Source: Candidatus Binatia bacterium
GTDB taxonomy: Bacteria; Desulfobacterota; Binatia; HRBIN30; BPIQ01
Assembly: GCA_026004195.1 (NCBI GenBank)
Contig: BPIQ01000001.1
Coordinates: 717,871-781,870, forward strand
Length of the DNA stretch: 64,000 bases
Direction of reading: 5' to 3'
The stretch's first letter is position 1, and the number at the start of each line of letters is the position of its first letter. A model generated the notes under the pieces. The model was not told the origin of the DNA. It saw only the letters and a list, made by a program, of their open reading frames with translations, and searched no databases. This document shows positions 57,233-64,000 of the stretch, one piece after another. Made by a program: the position numbers and the translations under genes.

Positions 57233-57305
57233 AGCCGATGGCCAGACTTGAACTGGCAACCTACTGATTACAAGTCAGTCGCTCTGCCAATTGAGCTACA
57301 TCGGC
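57233..57305 (-). tRNA. tRNA-Thr (TGT)
   Basis: Acceptor GCCGATG/CATCGGC, anticodon loop CTTGTAA with TGT, and T-arm GGCCAGACTTGAACTGGC on the plus strand. It is first in the tRNA-tuf transcript. Confidence 0.97.
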
Positions 57306-57382
57306 GCATAAGTCTTTCTTCAGCCCTCGAACCTCCGTTCACCGTGAAAACCTACCGGATACACCCCTGGTGCGAAATGTGC

Positions 57383-57411
57383 TTGGTACCACCAGCCCCG
57401 GACTCTGTCAA
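57383..57411 (-). promoter_or_regulatory. Promoter of the tRNA-tuf-rpmG-secE-nusG-rpl-rpoBC transcript
   Basis: Minus strand: TTGACA (57411-57406), 17 bases, TACCAA (57388-57383). It lies about 80 bases before tRNA-Thr(TGT), overlapping the rlmB stop. Confidence 0.6.
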
Positions 57412-58175
57412 CTCTCCCCCCGAGCCGGCAGGCCCTGGCGCCGTCGGAACTCGAAGGCTGCGAGCGCCGCCGCCACCGACAGGTTGAGGGATTCCACTCC
57501 GCAGGCCAGGGGGATTCGTGCGAGCAGGTCGCAGTGCCTCGCCACGAGCGGCCGGATTCCGGTCTCGCCGCCTACGACGAGCACCAACGGGCTCGGGAGG
57601 TCCACCTCGTAGAGACTCCGCTCGGCCGACACGTCGAGGCCCACGATCCAGTACCCTGCCTCTCGCAGGCGTCGCAGCGCTCGGCAGAGGTTCGTGACCC
57701 GGGAGACGGGAATCCTGGACACCGCTCCGGCCGACGTTTTCTCGGCGGCGGGCGTCACGCCACACGCGCGGTCCTTCGGCAGGACGAGCCCCCCGGCCCC
57801 CGCGGCCGCGAGGGAACGAACGAGAGCCCCGAGATTCCTCGGATCTTCGACCCCGTCTGCGGCAGCCACGAGGTCCGGCCGGCAAGCCAGGATCTCCTCG
57901 AGCGAAGCGTAGGGAAAGGGGGGGAGCAGGGCGAGCACGTCCTGGTGGTGCGGAGTCCCGCAGAGCCGAGCGATCTCGTCCCGCGACACGAACCGCACGG
58001 GCACCCCACAATGGCGAGCCTTTTCCCGGATTTCCCGGAGTTTCGGGCTCTCCCGCGAGGCGAACAGAAGGACCTCGATTTGCGACGGCGTACCGTCGAG
58101 GACCTCGAGCACGGGGCGGATACCGTAGACCACCCTCGGACCTTCTCGCTCGTTTACACGCCGGGACCGCTTCAT
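57408..58175 (-). CDS. rlmB: 23S rRNA (guanosine-2'-O)-methyltransferase, TrmH/RlmB family
   Basis: A 255-residue SPOUT methyltransferase from the ATG at 58175 (MKRSRRVNEREGPRVVYGIRPVLEVL). The N-terminal substrate domain precedes the trefoil-knot motifs: DGVEDPRNLGALVRSLAAAGAGGLVL (motif 1), LVVGGETGIRP (motif 2) and the C-terminal ESLNLSVAAALAAFE (motif 3). Most like RlmB, which methylates G2251 of 23S rRNA; tRNA methylases of the same family are an alternative. It is divergent from lptF by only 15 bases. Confidence 0.9.
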   Translation of the reverse strand: MKRSRRVNEREGPRVVYGIRPVLEVLDGTPSQIEVLLFASRESPKLREIREKARHCGVPVRFVSRDEIARLCGTPHHQDVLALLPPFPYASLEEILACRPDLVAAADGVEDPRNLGALVRSLAAAGAGGLVLPKDRACGVTPAAEKTSAGAVSRIPVSRVTNLCRALRRLREAGYWIVGLDVSAERSLYEVDLPSPLVLVVGGETGIRPLVARHCDLLARIPLACGVESLNLSVAAALAAFEFRRRQGLPARGES

Positions 58176-58181
58176 TAGGAT
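58153..58181 (+). promoter_or_regulatory. Promoter of lptFG
   Basis: TTTACA, 17 bases, TAGGAT; the -10 ends 9 bases before the GTG at 58191, predicting a leader of 0-2 bases. It overlaps the rlmB start region. Confidence 0.5.
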
Positions 58182-58190
58182 CCGGCCCCG

Positions 58191-59354
58191 GTGGGAAAAA
58201 CCCTGGCTCGATATTTTCGCCGGGAGCTCCTCTCGGCTTTTGCCCTGGGGGTCGGGGCCTTCACGCTCGTACTCCTCCTGGCCCGGATCTTGAAAGTCGT
58301 CGACCTGCTCGTCAATCGCGGCGTATCCGCAAGGCAAGTCCTTTCCGTGCTCTCCCTTCTGTTTCCCGTCTTCCTCGAGCTCACCCTCCCGATGGCCTTG
58401 CTGCTGGCCGTCGTCTCGACCTTCTGCCGGCTTTCTTCCGACGGAGAAATCGTGGCGCTGAAGGCAGCGGGAGTGAGCCTCGTCGGGATGACGCTCCCCG
58501 CCCTTCGTTTCGCCGTCGTGTGCGGCCTGGCAACCGGCGTGCTCTCCTGGTCCCTGAGTCCCTGGGCGCGTCGTGAGATGCACCGGGCACTCTACGAGAT
58601 CGCCTCGACCAACCTGACGGCCGCCCTGCGGGAGGGAACGTTCTACGACGATATCCCGGGTTTCGTCGTCTACGCCGAGGAGATCGCCCCTCCCGGGAAC
58701 CGCCTCCGCGGGGTCGTGCTGGTCGACGATCGGAAGGCCGGCGAGCGACACGTCTTTTTCGCACGGGAGGGTTTCCTGCTCCGCGACGCGGGAAAACGCC
58801 GCGTTCTTCTCCGACTCGAGGACGGGTGGGTCGAGTCGGGACGCCCGGCACTCGGAAAATTCGAGGAGACCACCTTCACGACTTACGAGACCTGGATCTC
58901 TCTCGATTCCGGCACACCCGCGGCTTCGAACCGCGACCCCAAGGCACTTTCCGCCTCCGAGCTCGGGCGAGCCATCGTAGCCGGGGAGAGCGGGCGTTCG
59001 GCGCTGGTGGAGTGGCATCGCCGCGCCAGTCTGCCGTTCGCCTGCCTGGCTTTCGTGCTCGTGGGCGTTCCGCTGGGGATCCGCACGGCCCGTGGCGTCC
59101 GGTCCCACGCGTTTTCCGTCGTACTGGGCCTGGTTCTGGTTTACTACCTCCTCTGGACCGCGGGACAGGATCTGGCCCGGAAAGGCTGGGGGCCCGCCTG
59201 GGTCGGGGTGTGGTTCGCCGACCTCTCTTTCCTCCTGGCCGGTGCCCTTTTTCTTTTCTCGGCCAATCGAGAGCTTTTTCTACGCGCCCGTCCGATTGCC
59301 TTCGGAGCCGTCGGCCGAAGAACCGAAGGCGCCGTGTCGCCAGGATGGTCCTGA
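58191..59354 (+). CDS. lptF: LPS export ABC transporter permease LptF
   Basis: A 387-residue protein with a GTG start. It has an N-terminal membrane bundle (LARYFRRELLSAF, ELTLPMALLLAVVSTFCRLSSDGEIVALKAAG), a periplasmic jellyroll domain (about 140-260, with FYDDIPGFVVYAEE and GKRRVLLRLEDGWVE), and a C-terminal bundle containing WHRRASLPFACLAFVLVGVPLGI. LptF with LptG and LptB lifts LPS from the inner membrane. lptG follows after 9 bases; no lptB or lptC is present here. Confidence 0.92.
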   Translation: MGKTLARYFRRELLSAFALGVGAFTLVLLLARILKVVDLLVNRGVSARQVLSVLSLLFPVFLELTLPMALLLAVVSTFCRLSSDGEIVALKAAGVSLVGMTLPALRFAVVCGLATGVLSWSLSPWARREMHRALYEIASTNLTAALREGTFYDDIPGFVVYAEEIAPPGNRLRGVVLVDDRKAGERHVFFAREGFLLRDAGKRRVLLRLEDGWVESGRPALGKFEETTFTTYETWISLDSGTPAASNRDPKALSASELGRAIVAGESGRSALVEWHRRASLPFACLAFVLVGVPLGIRTARGVRSHAFSVVLGLVLVYYLLWTAGQDLARKGWGPAWVGVWFADLSFLLAGALFLFSANRELFLRARPIAFGAVGRRTEGAVSPGWS

Positions 59355-59363
59355 GAGGGTAAA

Positions 59364-60440
59364 GTGCGGCTTCTTTCCCGCTTTCTTCTCCGGGAAAGCC
59401 TTCGATTCGCCATCCTGGCACAGGCCGCCTTCCTGGTCCTCTACGTTACCGTCGACGTCTTCGATCGGCTCGATCATTTCCTCCGGTCACAGGCTCCGTT
59501 CGGGACCGTGCTGCGCCATCTTCTCTTTCGGCTGCCGCTCGTGGTCTCGCAAACGGGCCCGGCGGCCGTCACCACCGGAATCCTGCTTTGCCTCGCGACC
59601 ATGGCGCGGCGAAACGAGCTCGTCGCGCTGCGCGCTTGCGGGCTCGGACTCGCGCGCTTCACCGCTCCCGTCCTCTACGCCCTCCCCGGGGTCGCTCTGG
59701 CTGCCTTCCTCTGGAACGAAACGTTCGTCCCCCTGGCTACCGCCGAAGCTCGACGAGTTCGACGGGAAGAAATGGAGCGGCGCCCTCGACGCAGCTCGGC
59801 GGTCGGGTCGGAGACGTGGTTCCGGGGCGCCGAAGGCTTTTACACGATCGACTACGTCGATCCTCACCGACGCACCCTTCGCGGCGTCACCGTCTACCGC
59901 GTGGGCCCGGACTTCGAGCTCCTGGCCGTCATGCGCATCCCCGAGGCACGCTGGACGTCGAGCGGTTGGGAGGTCCGAGGCGCCGTCCGCCGCCTCCCTG
60001 GCCGTACGCACGAGCGGCCTCTTTCGGAGCCCGAGGCGAGGAGGATCCTCGAGCGGGATTCTTTCGAGGACTTTCTCGAAACCTATCGCGAGCCGGAGGA
60101 ACTCGGCTTTTTCGCCCTGCGCCGTCGCGCCCTGTCCCTGCGGCGGAAGGGCATCGACACGTCCGAATATTTCGTCGAACTCCACCTCAAGCTCGCCGTG
60201 CCGTTCTCCGTTCTCGCGCTCGGCTGCCTCGCCATCCCGCTCGGGGGGCGCCTGCGCCACCGAACCGGCGTCGCCACCGTCGTGTTCGCGGGGCTCGTGA
60301 GCGGGTTCCTCTACTGGGTGGTCCTGGCCTTCGCGGTCTCTCTCGGGCGCAACGGCGCCCTGCCGCCCGCGTTGGCGGCGTGGAGCGCGAACGCCCTGAC
60401 CCTGCTCGCGGCCCTGGTCCTCTGGCAGCACGCGGAGTGA
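59364..60440 (+). CDS. lptG: LPS export ABC transporter permease LptG
   Basis: A 358-residue protein with a GTG start and GAGAGGG upstream. It has the LptF/G layout: N-terminal helices, an ALRACGLGLARF coupling region (about 85-97), a periplasmic beta-jellyroll (FRGAEGFYTIDYVDPHRRTLRGVTVYRVG), then ELHLKLAVPFSVLALGCLAIPLGGRLR and the last helices. It pairs with LptF. The stop is 4 bases from the convergent argC stop. Confidence 0.9.
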   Translation: MRLLSRFLLRESLRFAILAQAAFLVLYVTVDVFDRLDHFLRSQAPFGTVLRHLLFRLPLVVSQTGPAAVTTGILLCLATMARRNELVALRACGLGLARFTAPVLYALPGVALAAFLWNETFVPLATAEARRVRREEMERRPRRSSAVGSETWFRGAEGFYTIDYVDPHRRTLRGVTVYRVGPDFELLAVMRIPEARWTSSGWEVRGAVRRLPGRTHERPLSEPEARRILERDSFEDFLETYREPEELGFFALRRRALSLRRKGIDTSEYFVELHLKLAVPFSVLALGCLAIPLGGRLRHRTGVATVVFAGLVSGFLYWVVLAFAVSLGRNGALPPALAAWSANALTLLAALVLWQHAE

Positions 60441-60444
60441 GCGG

Positions 60445-61482
60445 TCAAGGGAGCCAGGCCGAGTCCTCGAGACCCTGCGTCTCCGGGAAGCCGCAGAGCA
60501 GGTTCAGGTTCTGCACCGCTTGCCCCGCGGCCCCCTTGCCCAGGTTGTCGAGCGCCGTGACGACGACGGCCGTCGTCCGGTCGGCGTCGAGCGTCCACCC
60601 GATGGCGCAGAGGTTCGTCCCGCGCACCTCTCGGAGCTCGGGCCACCGACCACGGGCGAGAACGACGAACGGCTCGCTGCCGTAGTCCTCGGCGAAAAAG
60701 CCCCCGAGCTCTTCTTCCCCCAGAGGCCGGGCAAGCCGTACGTAGAGGGTCGTCAGGATGCCTCGGCGCACGGGCACCAAATGCGGAACGAAAAGGACCT
60801 CCGGTGCCGTGCCCCGGGCCAACCGACCCATTTCCTGCCGCATCTCCGGCACGTGCCGGTGCACGAGAACCGAGTAGGCTTTCAGGTTCTCGCCGAGCTC
60901 GGCGAAAAGGTGCTCGATGCTCGGCTTCCGCCGAGCCCCCGTCACCCCGGATTTGGCATCCGCGACGACCTTGTCCCGAACGAGACCTCTGCGGAGAAGA
61001 GGAGCCAGCCCGAGGAGAATTCCCGTGGGGTAACAACCCGGGTTCGCGACGAACGAGGCAGTTCGGATCTCGTCCCGGTAGAGCTCCGAAAGACCGTACA
61101 CCGCCCGCTTCCTCGCCTCCGGAAAGGGGTCGGAACGGTACCACCGGCGGTGTTCCTCCGGGTCCCTGATGCGAAAAGCACCGCTCAGGTCGACGACTTT
61201 CCGGCCCCGCTCGACGAGCGGCGGTAGCACCTCGAGGGCCCTTTCTTCGGGGAGCGCGGCGAGTACGACGTCCGAGCGCCGCACGACCTCTTCCGCGTCG
61301 AAGGGCTCGAGTTTCCGGCCGGAAGCCCGGAGGCCCGGGTGCACTTCGTCCAGGAGAGCACCCGCGTGCTGCTCCGCCGTGACGCACGAAATCTCCACGC
61401 CGGGGTGTCGCGCGAGCCAACGAACGCACTCGGCGCCCGCGTATCCGCTGGCCCCGAGCACGGCCACACGGACTCTGGACAT
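60445..61482 (-). CDS. argC: N-acetyl-gamma-glutamyl-phosphate reductase
   Basis: A 345-residue protein: NAD(P) motif GASGYAGAECVRWLARHP, substrate loop DLSGAFRIRD, and the catalytic Cys in NPGCYPTGILLGLAPL. It performs the third step of arginine biosynthesis. It lies 57 bases downstream of rpsI. The rplM-rpsI-argC order is known to me from Deltaproteobacteria such as Geobacter; here it hints at lineage. Confidence 0.95.
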   Translation of the reverse strand: MSRVRVAVLGASGYAGAECVRWLARHPGVEISCVTAEQHAGALLDEVHPGLRASGRKLEPFDAEEVVRRSDVVLAALPEERALEVLPPLVERGRKVVDLSGAFRIRDPEEHRRWYRSDPFPEARKRAVYGLSELYRDEIRTASFVANPGCYPTGILLGLAPLLRRGLVRDKVVADAKSGVTGARRKPSIEHLFAELGENLKAYSVLVHRHVPEMRQEMGRLARGTAPEVLFVPHLVPVRRGILTTLYVRLARPLGEEELGGFFAEDYGSEPFVVLARGRWPELREVRGTNLCAIGWTLDADRTTAVVVTALDNLGKGAAGQAVQNLNLLCGFPETQGLEDSAWLP

Positions 61483-61539
61483 TTCTGCCGACCCTTCGTT
61501 CGCCGGTGACGGCTCCGTCGAACCCCGCCGCTCGCCCGC

Positions 61540-61935
61540 CTAGCGCTTGGAGTACTGGGGCCGTTTGCGCGCTTTGTGGCGCCCGTACTTCTTGCGCTCG
61601 ACCTTCCGGGGATCGCGCGTGAGAAACCCGACCTTCTTGAGAGCGGGCCGGTGGCCCGGGTCGGCTTCGATGAGGGCACGGGCGATCCCGTGTCGGATCG
61701 CGGAAGCCTGCGCGGAGACGCCGCCGCCGTGGACGTCGACGAAGACGTCGTACTGCCCCCCGGTTCCGGTGACTTCGAACGGCTGCTGCACGATCATCCT
61801 CGAGGTGAGCCGGCCGAAATATTCCTCGAGGGGTCGGTCGTTCACGACGATCTTCCCCGCCCCCGGCAGCAAGCGGACCCGTGCCACCGCGGTCTTACGC
61901 TTACCGGTGGCCTGGTACACAAGGAGCCGTTCCAC
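61540..61935 (-). CDS. rpsI: 30S ribosomal protein S9
   Basis: A 131-residue protein from a GTG at 61935 with GGGGAGG 6 bases upstream. It has [38 protein letters not shown] and the basic tail ending RPQYSKR, which contacts the P-site tRNA anticodon. A longer upstream frame covering rplM is an artefact. Confidence 0.96.
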   Translation of the reverse strand: MERLLVYQATGKRKTAVARVRLLPGAGKIVVNDRPLEEYFGRLTSRMIVQQPFEVTGTGGQYDVFVDVHGGGVSAQASAIRHGIARALIEADPGHRPALKKVGFLTRDPRKVERKKYGRHKARKRPQYSKR

Positions 61936-61952
61936 TCGCGTCCTCCCCGAAA

Positions 61953-62396
61953 TCAGAGTTCCAGGACGATCGGCTTCTGAGCTTCGTGCGGATGCCGAGG
62001 CCCGGGGTACACCTTGAGCTTGGACGTCAGTCGACGGCCGAGGCGATTCTTCGGCAGCATCCCTTCGACGGCGTCGCGGAGTACGCGCTCGGGACGGACT
62101 TGCAGCAGCCGCCCGGCCGTGACGGCGCGCAACCCACCGGGGTAGCCGCTGTGCCGACGGTAGAGCTTCTGCTCGGCCTTGCGTCCGGTGAAGCGGAGAC
62201 CCGCCGCGTTGATGACCACGACGAAATCCCCGCAGTCGACGTGCGGCGTGAACGAGGGATTGTGTTTTCCCCGCAGGATCCGGGCGATCCCCGTGGCGAG
62301 CCGTCCGACGGTTTTTCCCTGCGCGTCCACCAGGTACCAGCGGCGCTCGCGCAACGCCTCTTCCGCGCTCAGCATGGGTGTCGAATGTTTTTTCAT
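61953..62396 (-). CDS. rplM: 50S ribosomal protein L13
   Basis: A 147-residue protein: [36 protein letters not shown] and [23 protein letters not shown]. The ATG at 62396 is used; one 7 codons later is possible. It assembles early on 23S rRNA. It starts 61 bases after tRNA-Asp. Confidence 0.96.
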   Translation of the reverse strand: MKKHSTPMLSAEEALRERRWYLVDAQGKTVGRLATGIARILRGKHNPSFTPHVDCGDFVVVINAAGLRFTGRKAEQKLYRRHSGYPGGLRAVTAGRLLQVRPERVLRDAVEGMLPKNRLGRRLTSKLKVYPGPRHPHEAQKPIVLEL

Positions 62397-62457
62397 CCTG
62401 CTCGTTCCGACGGGAACTCCGAGAACCCCTCGCCCGCAAGGGGCTCGGCAAAAAAGG

Positions 62458-62532
62458 CGGGGCCGACGAGATTCGAACTCGCGACCTCCTGCGTGACAGG
62501 CAGGCGTTCTAACCGGGCTGAACTACGACCCC
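62458..62532 (-). tRNA. tRNA-Asp (GTC)
   Basis: Acceptor GGGGTCG/CGGCCCC with one G-T pair, anticodon loop CTGTCAC with GTC, and discriminator G as expected for tRNA-Asp. Confidence 0.96.
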
Positions 62533-62588
62533 ATCCCAAGACCGCCCTCCTTAGCGCAGGAACCTCCGCGAATCAATCGCCGAAGAAG

Positions 62589-62660
62589 TGGGCGGTATCC
62601 GACTTGAACGGATGACCCCCGGCTTGTAAGGCCGATGCTCTCCCTCTGAGCTAACCGCCC
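62589..62660 (-). tRNA. tRNA-Val (TAC)
   Basis: Acceptor GGGCGGT/ACCGCCC, anticodon loop CTTACAA with TAC, and T-arm ending GTTCAAGTC. It lies 56 bases upstream of tRNA-Asp and 19 bases downstream of the HU stop. Confidence 0.96.
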
Positions 62661-62679
62661 TCGCGGCCGTCCTTGCCGA

Positions 62680-62952
62680 TCAGTTGAGCGATTCTTTCAG
62701 GACTTTTCCGGCCTTGAACTTGGCCGCACGCGAGGCCGCTATCGAAATCGTCTCCCCCGTCTTCGGGTTGCGGCCCACGCGAGCTTTCCGGGAGGAAACC
62801 GCGAAAGTCCCGAAGCCCGAGATGTTGACCTTGTCGCCCTGTTTCAAGGCCTCGATGATGTCCTCGAACAGCGTGTTGACCGCCTGTTCGGCTTTCGCCC
62901 TGGGTAGGTCGACCTTACTGGCAACGGACTCGATCAGATCGGCCTTCGTCAT
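62680..62952 (-). CDS. hup: DNA-binding protein HU
   Basis: A 90-residue histone-like protein: MTKADLIESVASKVDLPRAKAEQAV, NISGFGTFAVSSRKARVGRNPKTGETI (the DNA-embracing beta arm) and a C-terminal helix. It compacts and bends DNA as a dimer. It is followed by two tRNAs and rplM, and lies 50 bases after lon. Confidence 0.96.
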   Translation of the reverse strand: MTKADLIESVASKVDLPRAKAEQAVNTLFEDIIEALKQGDKVNISGFGTFAVSSRKARVGRNPKTGETISIAASRAAKFKAGKVLKESLN

Positions 62953-62959
62953 GCCGCTC

Positions 62960-62989
62960 CAGATAACAGACCCGTTCCGGGCAAGTCAA
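62960..62989 (-). promoter_or_regulatory. Possible promoter for HU
   Basis: Minus strand: TTGACT (62989-62984), 18 bases, TATCTG (62965-62960) with an extended TGT just upstream. The -10 ends 7 bases before the ATG and overlaps the GGAG site, so the transcript would be leaderless. Confidence 0.45.
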
Positions 62990-63002
62990 GAAAAGGCGCA
63001 GG

Positions 63003-64000
63003 TCAGTGGGTGACGACCTCGGACCCCGGGGTCTCCTCCGCGAGTGGCGGAGCGGGCGGCTTCGGGTGCTCTTCGGCCGGCTTGCGGAGGAACGAATCCG
63101 GATCCTCGAGGAGAAGGGCGCGCCGCAGAACCTGATCCATGTGGTCCACCAGTTCGATCTCGACCGTCCGCAGGACGAGCGGAGGGATCTCCCGGACGTC
63201 TTTCTTGTTCTCCGACGGGATGAGGACCGTCTTGATCCCTCCTCGGTGCGCCGCCAGGACCTTCTCTTTCAGCCCGCCGATGGGCAGGATGCGCCCCCGC
63301 AGCGTCACCTCGCCCGTCATCGCCACGTCGCTCCGGACCGGAATCCTGGTGAGCGCCGACGCGAGAGCCGTCGCCATCGTGATTCCCGCCGAGGGGCCGT
63401 CCTTGGGAATGGCTCCTTCGGGCACGTGGATATGGATGTCCACCTTCTGGTAGAAGTCGCGCTCGAGGCCGAGCTCGTCGGCCCGGGACCGGATGTAACT
63501 GAGGGCAGCCTGAGCCGACTCCTGCATCACGTCGCCGAGCCGTCCGGTGATGATGAGCTTGCCCTTCCCGGGCATCACGGTCACCTCCGTATTCAGGAGC
63601 TCTCCACCCATGTCCGTCCAGGCGAGCCCGGTCGCCACGCCCACCTTGTGCTCCTCTTCCGCCCGCCCGAAGCGGTAGCGCGGCGGCCCGAGGTACTTCA
63701 CGAGCTGCCGGGAGGTGACGTGGACGCGAGCGTTCTGCTTCTTCTTCACGACCTCGACCGCGACCTTCCGACAGACGGCCGCGATTTCCCGCTCGAGGTT
63801 CCGGACTCCCGCCTCCTTGGTGTAGTTGCGAATGATCGTCAGGAGCGCGTTGTCGGAAATCGTCAGGTTCTCGGGCTTGAGCCCGTTCGCCTCCCGCTGC
63901 TTGGGGAGCAAGTAGCGCTTGGCGATGTTGAGCTTCTCGATCTCCGTGTACCCGGGGATCGTGATGATTTCCATCCGGTCCTGGAGCGGCCGCGGAATCC
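63003..64000 (-). CDS. lon: ATP-dependent protease Lon, C-terminal part (runs off window)
   Basis: About 332 residues of the C-terminal end are inside the window. They cover the end of the AAA+ module ([24 protein letters not shown], with sensor-2 arginine context) and the protease domain, with the catalytic Ser in [12 protein letters not shown] and Lys in [16 protein letters not shown]. The domain starts near [14 protein letters not shown] Pro/Glu-rich tail follows (about 40 residues after [10 protein letters not shown]). The ATPase Walker motifs lie beyond the window. Lon degrades misfolded and regulatory proteins. Confidence 0.95.
   Translation of the reverse strand, partial: IPRPLQDRMEIITIPGYTEIEKLNIAKRYLLPKQREANGLKPENLTISDNALLTIIRNYTKEAGVRNLEREIAAVCRKVAVEVVKKKQNARVHVTSRQLVKYLGPPRYRFGRAEEEHKVGVATGLAWTDMGGELLNTEVTVMPGKGKLIITGRLGDVMQESAQAALSYIRSRADELGLERDFYQKVDIHIHVPEGAIPKDGPSAGITMATALASALTRIPVRSDVAMTGEVTLRGRILPIGGLKEKVLAAHRGGIKTVLIPSENKKDVREIPPLVLRTVEIELVDHMDQVLRRALLLEDPDSFLRKPAEEHPKPPAPPLAEETPGSEVVTH

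Overview
This window is GC-rich bacterial chromosome with no phage, transposase, CRISPR or rRNA sequence. A 32.5-kb minus-strand translation/transcription block (24821-57305) fills half of it. Zinc-ribbon ribosomal proteins (S4, S14 type Z, L33, L36, a Cys-containing L24), a duplicated tuf, an rplM-rpsI-argC run, an Lpt outer-membrane system and a C-terminal-lysine alanine-zipper lipoprotein suggest a Gram-negative, Deltaproteobacteria-like lineage (Binatota, Desulfobacterota or Myxococcota type). That placement is inference; no 16S gene is present.

Layout. 1-10.7 kb holds mixed housekeeping genes: the hppA start, a small lipoprotein, a cupin with two zinc dehydrogenases, Nudix-AMMECR1, der-era, three deoxysugar-type genes and a DUF72 gene. 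10.7-15.8 kb holds four homologous exported Cys-containing proteins of two alternating types (B'-A'-B-A in transcription order). The two B genes share a 725-bp stretch that differs at one base. 15.9-23.0 kb has pncB (apparently frameshifted), dnaB, a frameshifted SDR, fabI, a thiolase and an FG-GAP/dockerin-like exported protein. 23.0-24.8 kb is a small plus-strand operon of poorly known genes ending in a lipoprotein.

24.8-57.4 kb, read from right to left: tRNA-Thr, Tyr, Gly, Thr, tuf, rpmG, tRNA-Trp, secE, nusG, rplKAJL, rpoBC, then from a consensus promoter rpsL, rpsG, fusA, a second tuf, and the S10, spc and alpha gene sets through to rplQ. Many of these genes overlap or sit a few bases apart. 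57.4-64 kb carries rlmB, divergent lptFG, argC-rpsI-rplM, tRNA-Asp and tRNA-Val, HU and the 3' part of lon.

Promoters can be read by eye as TTGNNN, 15-18 bp, TANNNT. Several plus-strand operons, and HU, place the -10 box only 5-12 bases before the start codon with little or no Shine-Dalgarno, suggesting leaderless mRNAs. The ribosomal genes and the exported paralogs have ordinary leaders and ribosome binding sites. The most unusual content is the alternating exported-paralog array, which is homogenised by recent duplication or gene conversion and shares a G-ending codon style with tuf.
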